From: Devosia nanyangense
GTDB lineage: Bacteria; Pseudomonadota; Alphaproteobacteria; Rhizobiales; Devosiaceae
Assembly: GCA_016213505.1 (NCBI GenBank)
Contig: JACRAF010000053.1
Location: 1 to 42,699, forward strand
DNA: 42,699 nucleotides
Direction: 5' to 3'
A program made the translations under genes and the position numbers. The notes beneath the pieces are model-generated. The model had not been told where the DNA came from. It worked only from the letters and a program-made list of their open reading frames with translations, and searched no databases. Positions 1-7,450 of this stretch are shown here, in pieces. Numbering within the stretch: position 1 is the stretch's first letter; each line of letters starts with the position of its first letter.

Positions 1-96
1 ACCGGCGAGTGGTCCCTGCGCTTCTACAACCACCCCATCGGCGTCATCGACAGAAAACGCCTCATCCTCTCGCGCCGAACCAACCCAAATCTGTAA
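1..96 (+). CDS. IS481-like transposase, C-terminal fragment (gene starts outside window)
   Basis: Only the last 31 codons are present, read in frame 1 and ending at a TAA at 94-96. The peptide (TGEWSLRFYNHPIGVIDRKR and onward) resembles the C-terminal tail of IS481/IS3-type DDE integrases, which often end in a short beta-rich stretch of the form W-x-V-x-F-x-x-x-x-L-G-x-x-D. The downstream bases up to about 140 look like the terminal inverted repeat of such an element. The family call rests on a short tail and is therefore moderate. The catalytic DDE domain is not in the window, so it cannot be said whether the transposase is intact. Confidence 0.5.
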   Translation, partial: TGEWSLRFYNHPIGVIDRKRLILSRRTNPNL

Positions 97-140
97 CCCA
101 TCTATCCGGTCCACACTGTTACCCTTCTATCGGCTGGACA
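1..140 (+). mobile_element. Right end of an IS481-like insertion sequence
   Basis: After the transposase stop comes a pair of similar blocks, GTAACCCATCTATCCGG at about 90-109 and GTTACCCTTCTATCGGCTGG at 118-137. Tandem imperfect blocks of this kind are typical of the ends of IS481-group elements in alphaproteobacteria. I place the outer end near 140. The next gene, on the opposite strand, stops at 148, only a few bases from this end. The left end and the target duplication lie outside the window and could not be checked. Confidence 0.5.
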
Positions 141-147
141 AGTTGCC

Positions 148-1131
148 CTACCCGACCCGACCGCCCAGTTCGTCCTCGATATGCGCGCGGATGATCTCGT
201 CCATGCTGCTCTCGGCGCGAAAGCCCAGCGACAGCGCCCGCTTCGCATCGAAGTTGCGGGGCCAGCCGGCGACGATCCGGGCGATGGTCTCGTTCGGTTC
301 CTCGCGGATCAGCGCCACCGCCTTGTCGCCGGCGGCGCGCCGCAGCGCCTCGATTTCCTCGCCGACGGTCGCCGACAGACCGGGGGCCGACACCGTCCGC
401 CGCCAGCCGAGTCTGTCCGTATCGATCGTCGCCGCGTGCAGCAGGAAGCCGATCGCGGCGCGCGGGCTGGCGAACCAGTGGCGCACGTCGCGGCTGACCG
501 GCAGCACCGCCTCCTTGCCGCTCAGCGGCTCGCGGAGAATATTGGAGAAAAACCCCGACGCCGCGAGATTGGGCTTGCCCGGCCGCACCACGATGGTCGG
601 CAAGCGGATGCCGACGCCGTCGACGAAGCCCCGGCGCGAATAGTCGTTGAGCAGCAGCTCGCCGATCGCCTTCTGCGTGCCGTAGCTGGTGAGCGGGGTG
701 GACAGGAACTCGTCGCCGATCGCCTCGGGGAACGGCGCGCCGAACACGGCGATGGACGAGGTGAACACCAGCCGTGGCTGGTACGGCGCCTTCGAGCCCT
801 CGAGCCGGATCGCCTCGAGCAGGTAGCGCGTGCCGTCGAGATTGATGCGGTAGCCCTTCTCGAAATCGGCCTCGGCCTCGCCCGAAACGATCGCCGCGAG
901 ATGGAAGATCAGGTCCGGGCGCTTGCCGATCAGCGCCGCTGCGGTGCCCGGCGCGCTCAGATCCGCCGCCAGCGCCTCGACCGCGCCGCCGAACGCCGGC
1001 GCCTCGGCGGCGACGATATCGGCCAGCGTCAGCCGCTCGATCGGCTTGCCGCCGACCTCTCCCGCCTTGACCAGCGCCTGGGTGAGCTTGCGGCCGACCA
1101 TGCCGGCCGCGCCGATGATGAGAATGTGCAC
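148..1131 (-). CDS. denD: NAD-dependent epimerase/dehydratase-type SDR, D-erythronate dehydrogenase-like
   Basis: Extended short-chain dehydrogenase of 327 aa. It shows the nucleotide-binding GAAGMVG motif (residues 7-13), a serine pair at 125-126 and the catalytic Y150-x-x-x-K154 (SYGTQK). Overall it looks most like DenD, which oxidises D-erythronate to 2-oxo-tetronate with NAD in the tetronate catabolic route. The substrate is inferred from family resemblance; other nucleotide-sugar epimerases share the fold. The start is set at GTG 1131 because GGAGGA sits six bases upstream; an ATG ten codons earlier (1161) has no such site and would add an atypical tail before the Rossmann strand. The partner genes of tetronate catabolism are not adjacent, and the stop is only about 8 bp from an insertion-sequence end, so an operon may have been disrupted and the last few residues may be altered. 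Confidence 0.8.
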   Translation of the reverse strand: MHILIIGAAGMVGRKLTQALVKAGEVGGKPIERLTLADIVAAEAPAFGGAVEALAADLSAPGTAAALIGKRPDLIFHLAAIVSGEAEADFEKGYRINLDGTRYLLEAIRLEGSKAPYQPRLVFTSSIAVFGAPFPEAIGDEFLSTPLTSYGTQKAIGELLLNDYSRRGFVDGVGIRLPTIVVRPGKPNLAASGFFSNILREPLSGKEAVLPVSRDVRHWFASPRAAIGFLLHAATIDTDRLGWRRTVSAPGLSATVGEEIEALRRAAGDKAVALIREEPNETIARIVAGWPRNFDAKRALSLGFRAESSMDEIIRAHIEDELGGRVG

Positions 1132-1185
1132 GCAAAATCCTCCGAAATCGGGCCGGACCATACCCCTATCGGATGGACACGCAAC

Positions 1186-3825
1186 TCATTTGGGGAACAG
1201 GTCGAGCACTTTGTCGATCTGCGGAAGATAGGCGTCGAAGAACGCCTCGTCGGGCTCGCCGATCTCGCGCAGCTTGTCGCGGGTCTTGAGCGCCAGTTGC
1301 TTCGCCTTGTCGATGCTCACCTTGTCGAAACTCATCAGCCCCTGCATCAGCAGCGTCGTGCTCATCGAGGTCTGCAGCTGCTCCCATTTGCGGGCGCCGC
1401 GGTCGAGCGTCGTCACCTCGTTGGCGAGTTCGTAGGCCGCCAGGGCCTCGACCAGCGGCGCGGCAGTGCCCTCGTACTGCGACAGCATCGCCAGCGCGTT
1501 GCCGAGGCTCTCCTGCCGGTCGGCCCAATCGAGCGGGAAGTTCGCGCGCGGCGTCAGCTCGATCACCGCCCGATAGATGTCGATCGCCTCTTTGAGCGGT
1601 ATGGGATCGTCGGTCTCGTCCGACAGCTTTTTGAGCGCGATGGCAAGGTTGTTGCTCGTCCGCGCCCATTGTGCCGGGGTCTGCTCCTTGGTGTGCACCT
1701 CGAGCACGACGCGATAGGCATCCGCCGCCTGCCGCAAATCGTCCGCCACATGGTTCATCTCGCCGCGCTGCTGCAATGCGGTCGCTCGCGTGTGCTGCAG
1801 CATCGCCCAGCCGAAGGGGTTGCTGGCGCGCGACGTGGAGGCGATCGCCGATTGCGTCGCATCGACCGCCTCGTCGAGCATGGCGGTTGCCTTGGCCCGC
1901 GCCGCTTTGACCACCGGAACGTCGGAGGGGTTGGTCTCCCCAGCCATCATTGCCGCCATCTCGGCGCCGGAGGTCGCGTCATAGGTCACCTGCGCGATCT
2001 GAACCAGCGACGCGGCGCGATTGTTCGCGACCGTCGTCCAGCGCAGCGGCTCCGCCTCCGGAGTGAGAATCCTGAGCGCCGCATCGAACGGCGGGATCGA
2101 CTTGGCCAAGAGGTCGAGATCGCCGGTCCGCGCCCCCAGCGTGAACAGCGCATTGCCCAGATTGTTCTGCGACTTCGCCCACTCTGCCGGACTGTTCGTC
2201 TCGGTTCGGACGGTCAGCGCCGCCTCATAGTAGCCGATGGACTTCTCGAGGGTCGTCGTGTCCTCGACCCGCTCACCCAGAGTCTGCATCGACTGGCCGA
2301 TCCGGTCCTGGATACGGGCCCAGTCCAGCGGCGCCTTGTCCCTGGGCGCCAAGACCAGCGCGTCCTGGTAGGCGGCGAGGGAGGCGGTCAATGCGTCGTT
2401 GTCCGTGGTGTAGTAGCCGCGATCGGTCAGCGCGTCGCCCTCACTGATCTTGTAGTCGAGAGCCTTTGCCGCGTCCCAGTCCTTCACCGCGTCATAGGCT
2501 TTGGCGTAGAGCTCGGCCGCGTGCCCGTGGTCGAAATTGAGCGCCGCCGTCGCCGCGTTGTCGGCATAGGTCTGCGCGATGTCGATCATGTCCTGCTTCA
2601 GCCGATCGGCCTCGGCCTGGCGGTCCGTCAGCAGCGCATCGGCGCGCTTGCTGGCCTCGTCGCGATACTGGAGCGCCAGCGCGATGGCGCCTTCCGCCTC
2701 TGCGTCGTCGGCGAGTTTGGAGAGTCGTTCCAGCTCCGGATCGGCTTTCACCGTCGCGGTCTTGTCGGCCATCAGCTGCTTCAGCCGCTCGGCGCCCTTC
2801 TGCAGCTGCTGCTCGAGATCGTCGCCGCCGTCGGACGCCTTGATGCCGAGCACGTTGAGCATGCCGTAGAGCGCATCGAGCGGCACCGCTTCCTCGCCAG
2901 CGAGGGTCTCGACATAGGTGCGCGTCTGCGCCGGCGTGCCGGCAATGCTGAGCAGGAGCTTCCGCCGCTCGGTCTTGATCGCCACCTGGTCCTTGTCCTG
3001 GCTCGGCTCCTCCGCGGCGAAGGTGAGCACGCGCCTGAGCGACGAATTCGTCCAGGGCAGCTGCTTGGCCTTGGTCTTGAGGTAAACCTCCTCGGTCACC
3101 ATCGTCATCACGTCGCCGAACGAATAGCCGCCGGCCGCGAGGTGCTTCAGCAGCGCCGCGGCGTAAGGCGAGTTCTCGCCTTGTGCTCCGTCGAGCGCCG
3201 GCTCTCCCGGTTCGGCAGCGAACCCGATGACCGCGCCGAGGCTGTCGGGGTCGGCATCGGGCTTGGCCAGCGGCGTCGGCCCGCGCACCGCCGCAAGACC
3301 CTGCGTCTCTATCGGCACCGGCTGCGTGTCACCCGGCAGGACGATCATCTGACCCGGAGGGAACGGATCGGACCGGCAGGCGTCGAGCAGCACGATCGTC
3401 ACCGGTGCGGCCTTGCTCAGGGCCTCGAGCATGGGCTGCACGGGGACGAGGCTGTCGCCCGCGGTCTGCGGGCTCGACAGGTCCGTGTCGGTCGGGGCGA
3501 GGTAGTTCTCGCCCTTGGCCTCGATGCCGTGGCCGGAATAGTAGACCAGCGCCACGTCGGCATCCTTGGCCTCGTCGATGAACCGCGCGATTGCTTCGCG
3601 CAACTCGTCGCCGTCGGCATTGAGCACGCGATCGACCTCGAAGCCGAGATCGCCCAGCATCCGGTCGATGTCGCGCGCGTCCTTGCCCGGATTGGCGAGA
3701 ACCGGCAGTTCGTCGTACTTGGATTGCCCGATCACCAGCGCCACGCCACGCAGCGGGTGATCCTGCGCTGACGCGGCCAGCGGCCACGCCATCAGCAGCG
3801 CGACGATGAGGAAGAATCTGATCAC
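1186..3825 (-). CDS. Exported caspase-family (C14) protein with TPR repeats, paralogue 2
   Basis: A protein of 879 aa starting at a GTG that overlaps the upstream TGA (GTGA), so it is translationally coupled to the gene at 3822-6362. Residues 1-21 form a signal peptide (hydrophobic core, AASA-Q cleavage site), which places it in the periplasm. The caspase p20-like domain has catalytic His99 (YYSGHG) and Cys150 (LLDACRSD). A p10-like segment follows (SPYAAALLKHL, then PWTNSSLRR). Residues from about 290 to the end are alpha-helical with TPR-like units such as EWAKSQNNLGNALFTLG. Prokaryotic caspase homologues of this type are common in Hyphomicrobiales, but their substrates are largely unknown. 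The His/Cys dyad is intact, so proteolysis is plausible. It shares closely similar organisation with its neighbour, which suggests tandem duplication followed by divergence. Confidence 0.88.
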   Translation of the reverse strand: MIRFFLIVALLMAWPLAASAQDHPLRGVALVIGQSKYDELPVLANPGKDARDIDRMLGDLGFEVDRVLNADGDELREAIARFIDEAKDADVALVYYSGHGIEAKGENYLAPTDTDLSSPQTAGDSLVPVQPMLEALSKAAPVTIVLLDACRSDPFPPGQMIVLPGDTQPVPIETQGLAAVRGPTPLAKPDADPDSLGAVIGFAAEPGEPALDGAQGENSPYAAALLKHLAAGGYSFGDVMTMVTEEVYLKTKAKQLPWTNSSLRRVLTFAAEEPSQDKDQVAIKTERRKLLLSIAGTPAQTRTYVETLAGEEAVPLDALYGMLNVLGIKASDGGDDLEQQLQKGAERLKQLMADKTATVKADPELERLSKLADDAEAEGAIALALQYRDEASKRADALLTDRQAEADRLKQDMIDIAQTYADNAATAALNFDHGHAAELYAKAYDAVKDWDAAKALDYKISEGDALTDRGYYTTDNDALTASLAAYQDALVLAPRDKAPLDWARIQDRIGQSMQTLGERVEDTTTLEKSIGYYEAALTVRTETNSPAEWAKSQNNLGNALFTLGARTGDLDLLAKSIPPFDAALRILTPEAEPLRWTTVANNRAASLVQIAQVTYDATSGAEMAAMMAGETNPSDVPVVKAARAKATAMLDEAVDATQSAIASTSRASNPFGWAMLQHTRATALQQRGEMNHVADDLRQAADAYRVVLEVHTKEQTPAQWARTSNNLAIALKKLSDETDDPIPLKEAIDIYRAVIELTPRANFPLDWADRQESLGNALAMLSQYEGTAAPLVEALAAYELANEVTTLDRGARKWEQLQTSMSTTLLMQGLMSFDKVSIDKAKQLALKTRDKLREIGEPDEAFFDAYLPQIDKVLDLFPK

Positions 3826-6362
3826 GACACGGCCTTCAGCATCTTGTCGATCTGGTCCAGCTTGTCCCCGTAATAGTCGGTGGCTCCGTCCTCGTCCTGG
3901 TAAATGCGCAGAGCCTCTTCCATGGCGGCGCGGCCATCGACGATCAAATCGCGGTCCCTTGTTCGCGCCCCCAGATTGGCGAGCACCCAGCCGAGCCCCT
4001 CCTCTGTGTCCGCCCAGTCGGTCGGGCTGTCCGCCTCGGTGTAGACCTCGAGCGAGGCGGTGAAGGCGTCGACCGCCTGCTGCAGCGCGTCGGTTCCGTC
4101 CTCGGCATCGGCGAGGTCGGTGAGCACCAGCCCGAGATTGTATTGCGTCAGCGCCCAGTTGCGCGGATCGCGGTCCTTGGTGCGCTCCTCGAGGCAGAGT
4201 CCATAGGCCTCGACCGCCTTGTGGAAAGCGTCGACGGCCTTCTTGCCCTTGAGTTGCCGGCCGAGCGTGGCGTAGGTCGCGCCGAGATTGTTCTCTACCG
4301 TCGCCCAGTCGAGCGGCAGGCGGTCGCGCGTCCACACCTTGAGCGCCGCCGGGTAGGCCGCAATGCCCTCGTCATAGCCTTCCGTGGTCTCCTTGACCTT
4401 GGCGAGGTCGGTCAACGCGTTGCCGAGATTGTTCTCAGCCATCGCCCAGTCGTAGGGCGAACGCTGGCGCGTCCACTCCTCGAGCGCATCCTCGTAGGCC
4501 TTGATCGACGATTTCAGCCGGTCCTCGTCCTTCTCGTAGTTGCCGATGGTGTGCTGCATCGTCCCGAGGTTGTTCTGCGCCCGTGCCCAGTCGAGCGGCG
4601 CAGCGTCCCGCGTCCACACTTCGAGCGCCTCGCGATAGGCCGAGATGGCCTGCCGCCATTTGTCGGTCTCCTGGTTGCGGTCGCCGAGGCTGGCATAGGA
4701 ATTGCCGAGGTTGTTTTGCGTCCGGGCCCAGTCCATCGGCTTGCTGTCGCGCGTCCAGATGCCGAGCACCTGCGTGAACGCGTTGACGGAGTCGTTGAGG
4801 TATTCGTCGTCGTCCCGACGCTCGCCGTACCTGGCGAGCGCGATGGCGAAATCGTTCGCGGTGTCGGCCCAGATGTCGTCGTCCGGCTGATCGTCGTAGT
4901 AGGTCAGCGCCTGGTCATAGAGCGAGATCGCCTGGTCGAACGCGGCGTTGTCGCCAGTGAACTCGCCCTTGGCAGCCAGCGCGTCGGCGCGCAGCTTCTT
5001 GTAGTGCGCCGCGAGCCCCTGATCGAAATCGGCAACGGCCGCCTCCGCCTCGGCGAAGTGCCCCGCCGCATCGTCGAGCCTGAACAGCGACCACTCGGCC
5101 TCGGCCGCCTGCGCCAGAAGCGCCGCGAACTGGACCTTCTGCGTATCGGTCTTGGCGCCCTGACGCGCCGCGTCGACCGCCCGCTCGCGGAACGCCAGCG
5201 CCTGCGTGAACGCACCCTCCGCCCACGCCTCGTCGGCCAGCGCCGCAGCCCTGCGCACATCGTCGGCGAGGTCCGTGACCGGCTTGCTCTCGGCCGCCAG
5301 CCGCTTGATCCGTTCCGCGCCCTCGGCCAGTTGCGCCTGCAGCGCTGCCGGATCGGACGTATCGACGCCCAATGCCGCGAGCATGCCGTAGACCTGGTCG
5401 AGCGGCACGCCCTGTTGCGCGGCCACCGTTTCCACCGCGGCGCGCGTATCGCCGGGCGCGCCGGCCATGGTCAGCAGCAATTGCCGCCGCCCGGCCTTGA
5501 TCGCCGCCTGATCCGGATCGTCGGTCTCGGCCGGCCTGCCAAAACTGAGAATGCGGCGCAGCGACGAGTTGACCCACGGCAGTTGCCGCGCCCGGGTCTT
5601 GAGATAAACCTCCTCGGAAACCATCGTCATCAGGTCGCCGAACGAATAGCCGCCCGCCGCAAGGTGCTTGAGCAGCGCCGCCGCATAGGGCGAATTCCTG
5701 TCGCCCGGCGCGCCATCGAGCGCCGGCTGGCCGGGGGACGCGGCAAAGCCGATGACCATGCCGAGATGGTCGGCCGGCACGCCCGGCCGCGCGACCGGTG
5801 CCGGTCCGCGCAATTCGCCCAGCCCCGTCTGCTGCGCCGCAACCGGCTCGGCGGTCCCCGGCGGCTGGATCATCGTCCCCTGCGGGAACGCGTCCGACCG
5901 GCAGGCATCCAGCAATACGATCGTCACCGGCACGGTCCTAGCCAATTCATCCAGCAGATCCGAAACCGGCAGCAGGGTCGCGCCGGCCTTGGCGGGCGTC
6001 GAAATGTCGGCGTCGACCGGCACGAAATAGTTCTCCCCGCCCGCCTCGATGCCGTGGCCCGAATAGTAGACGAGCGCCACGTCGGCATCCTTGGCGGAAG
6101 CCTCGAATTGCGCGAGGTCCTGGCTGAGGCCGGCATGGTCGCCATCGGCGACGCTGGTCACGGCAAAGCCCAGTTGGCCGAGCAGCGCGCCCATCGCCGC
6201 CGCGTCGTTGCCGGGATTGGTCAGGTCCGGCAGGCCGGTGTAGGCAGACTGGCCGATCACCAGCGCCACGCCGCGCAGCGGGTGGTCCTGGGCAAAAGCG
6301 GGCAAAACGAGAGCGACAAGCGCCAGCAGCGCCGCGGCAATCGCCCGTTTCCCACCCGGCAT
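3822..6362 (-). CDS. Exported caspase-family (C14) protein with TPR repeats, paralogue 1
   Basis: First gene of a two-gene operon; 846 aa. Residues 1-24 are a signal peptide (Ala/Leu-rich core, PAFA-Q). The caspase domain has His103 (YYSGHG) and Cys154 (LLDACRSD), followed by the p10-like PWVNSSLRR region. From about 360 onward there are helical repeats; between about 500 and 800 these are unusually regular 45-50-residue units carrying a WARAQNNLG-type core (DWARTQNNLG, DWARAQNNLG, DWAMAENNLG, DWATVENNLG), a TPR variant seen next to caspase or CHAT proteases. The ATG at 6362 is preceded by AGAAGG at a suitable distance. The repeats suggest binding of a partner protein. No obvious substrate, inhibitor or toxin is encoded next to it. 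Confidence 0.88.
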   Translation of the reverse strand: MPGGKRAIAAALLALVALVLPAFAQDHPLRGVALVIGQSAYTGLPDLTNPGNDAAAMGALLGQLGFAVTSVADGDHAGLSQDLAQFEASAKDADVALVYYSGHGIEAGGENYFVPVDADISTPAKAGATLLPVSDLLDELARTVPVTIVLLDACRSDAFPQGTMIQPPGTAEPVAAQQTGLGELRGPAPVARPGVPADHLGMVIGFAASPGQPALDGAPGDRNSPYAAALLKHLAAGGYSFGDLMTMVSEEVYLKTRARQLPWVNSSLRRILSFGRPAETDDPDQAAIKAGRRQLLLTMAGAPGDTRAAVETVAAQQGVPLDQVYGMLAALGVDTSDPAALQAQLAEGAERIKRLAAESKPVTDLADDVRRAAALADEAWAEGAFTQALAFRERAVDAARQGAKTDTQKVQFAALLAQAAEAEWSLFRLDDAAGHFAEAEAAVADFDQGLAAHYKKLRADALAAKGEFTGDNAAFDQAISLYDQALTYYDDQPDDDIWADTANDFAIALARYGERRDDDEYLNDSVNAFTQVLGIWTRDSKPMDWARTQNNLGNSYASLGDRNQETDKWRQAISAYREALEVWTRDAAPLDWARAQNNLGTMQHTIGNYEKDEDRLKSSIKAYEDALEEWTRQRSPYDWAMAENNLGNALTDLAKVKETTEGYDEGIAAYPAALKVWTRDRLPLDWATVENNLGATYATLGRQLKGKKAVDAFHKAVEAYGLCLEERTKDRDPRNWALTQYNLGLVLTDLADAEDGTDALQQAVDAFTASLEVYTEADSPTDWADTEEGLGWVLANLGARTRDRDLIVDGRAAMEEALRIYQDEDGATDYYGDKLDQIDKMLKAVS

Positions 6363-6565
6363 CGGCAGAACCTTCTGAAAACCTTGCGCTATCGCGCGCC
6401 GCCTAGCGCATCATAACGTCTCGAGGATGACAAGATCGCGCACGCCTCGTGGCAAACCCGCGGCCGCGGCGCGACAAATGCTCCCCAGGGGTTTGAGCCG
6501 ACCCGGCAATCGGCTAACAAGAGCGCCGCGCCGGGCGACAACCCCGGATCCGAGGGGTTCTGGGG

Positions 6566-7450
6566 ATGCCGGACATCGAAGGCCGTATCGCCGCGCTGCC
6601 GGTCTGGTCGGGACCCGTGCGGCTCAAGCCGCTGAGTGGCGGGATTTCCAATCTGAGCTTCACCGCCACCGACGATGCCGGCAAATTCGTGGTCCGCGTC
6701 ACCCGCGACTTTCCGTTCCACCACGTGTTCCGGGACCGCGAGGTGATGTCGGCGCGCGCCGCCCATGCCGCTGGTTTTGCACCGGAAATCGTCCACGCCG
6801 AGCCCGGACTGATGGTCTCGCGCTTCGTCGAAGGCAAGGTGCTGACGGTCGCCGATGTGCAGGCCAACATCCCGCGCATCGCCGATCTGGTGCGGCGTTT
6901 TCACCTGAACATGTTCCAGGTCGTCGCCGGTCCAGGGTTCATGTTCTGGGTGTTCCACGTCAACCGCGACTACGTCCGGCAGTTGCGCGAGACGAACGCC
7001 GCGACCGATGCCGAGATGGCGCACTGGCTCGCCATCAACGACGAGCTCGAGGCGGCGCAGTTTCCGATGCCGATCGTGGTCGGCCACCACGACCTGCTGC
7101 CGGCCAATTTGATCGACGACGGCCGTCGGCTCTGGCTGATCGACTACGAATATGCCGGGTTCGGCACCGGCATGTTCGACCTCGCCAATCTGTCGTCGAA
7201 CTCGAGCTTCACGGCGGAGCAGTCGCGCGCCCTGCTCGGGGCCTATTTCGGCACTGCGCCCGACGCGGCGACGCTGCGCGCCCACGCCGCGATGGAAGCG
7301 GCATCGCTGCTGCGCGAGGCGCTGTGGTCGCTGGTGAGCATCCCGCATCTCGACCGCCCAGGCGTCGACTACCGCGCCTATGCCGAGGAGAACTTCGTCA
7401 AGCTCGACGCAGCGCTCGCCACTTATCACTCCCGCTTCGGAACGACTTGA
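6566..7450 (+). CDS. APH / choline-ethanolamine kinase-like phosphotransferase
   Basis: A 294-residue protein with the kinase core of the aminoglycoside phosphotransferase/choline kinase superfamily. The Brenner-type catalytic loop HHDLLPAN lies at 174-181 with catalytic Asp176 and Asn181, followed by the metal-binding Asp193 in LIDYEYA. The N-lobe has a glycine-rich LSGGISN turn (23-29). A small amino alcohol or sugar is a more likely substrate than an antibiotic, because the gene starts an operon with a dimethylglycine-dehydrogenase-like enzyme; its TGA overlaps the next ATG (TGATG at 7448-7452). Phosphorylation of choline or a related N-methylated compound is an inference from context. The 203-bp region before it, shared with the divergent caspase operon, shows no motif I can support. 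Confidence 0.78.
   Translation: MPDIEGRIAALPVWSGPVRLKPLSGGISNLSFTATDDAGKFVVRVTRDFPFHHVFRDREVMSARAAHAAGFAPEIVHAEPGLMVSRFVEGKVLTVADVQANIPRIADLVRRFHLNMFQVVAGPGFMFWVFHVNRDYVRQLRETNAATDAEMAHWLAINDELEAAQFPMPIVVGHHDLLPANLIDDGRRLWLIDYEYAGFGTGMFDLANLSSNSSFTAEQSRALLGAYFGTAPDAATLRAHAAMEAASLLREALWSLVSIPHLDRPGVDYRAYAEENFVKLDAALATYHSRFGTT

Noticed and set aside
181..3771. A 1196-codon open frame on the plus strand opposite the SDR and caspase genes
   Set aside because: Its translation is Arg/Gly/His-rich low-complexity sequence with no domain, as expected for the reverse frame of high-GC coding DNA. The minus-strand genes have clear motifs.
3826..4335. Upstream extension of the second caspase gene
   Set aside because: It would run out of frame through the end of the first caspase gene; the GTG at 3825 is followed at once by a proper signal peptide.
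4143..6416. A 757-codon plus-strand frame opposite the first caspase gene
   Set aside because: Shadow frame rich in Arg and Val without domains; the opposite gene has signal peptide, catalytic dyad and TPR units.
6363..6565. Promoter hexamers (TTGTCA and TATGAT) for the caspase operon
   Set aside because: The spacing is only about 12 bp, too short for a sigma-70-type promoter, so no promoter is called.
6427..7449. Upstream extension of the dehydrogenase reading frame
   Set aside because: It overlaps the kinase gene in another frame and lacks any domain; the Rossmann motif begins right after ATG 7450.
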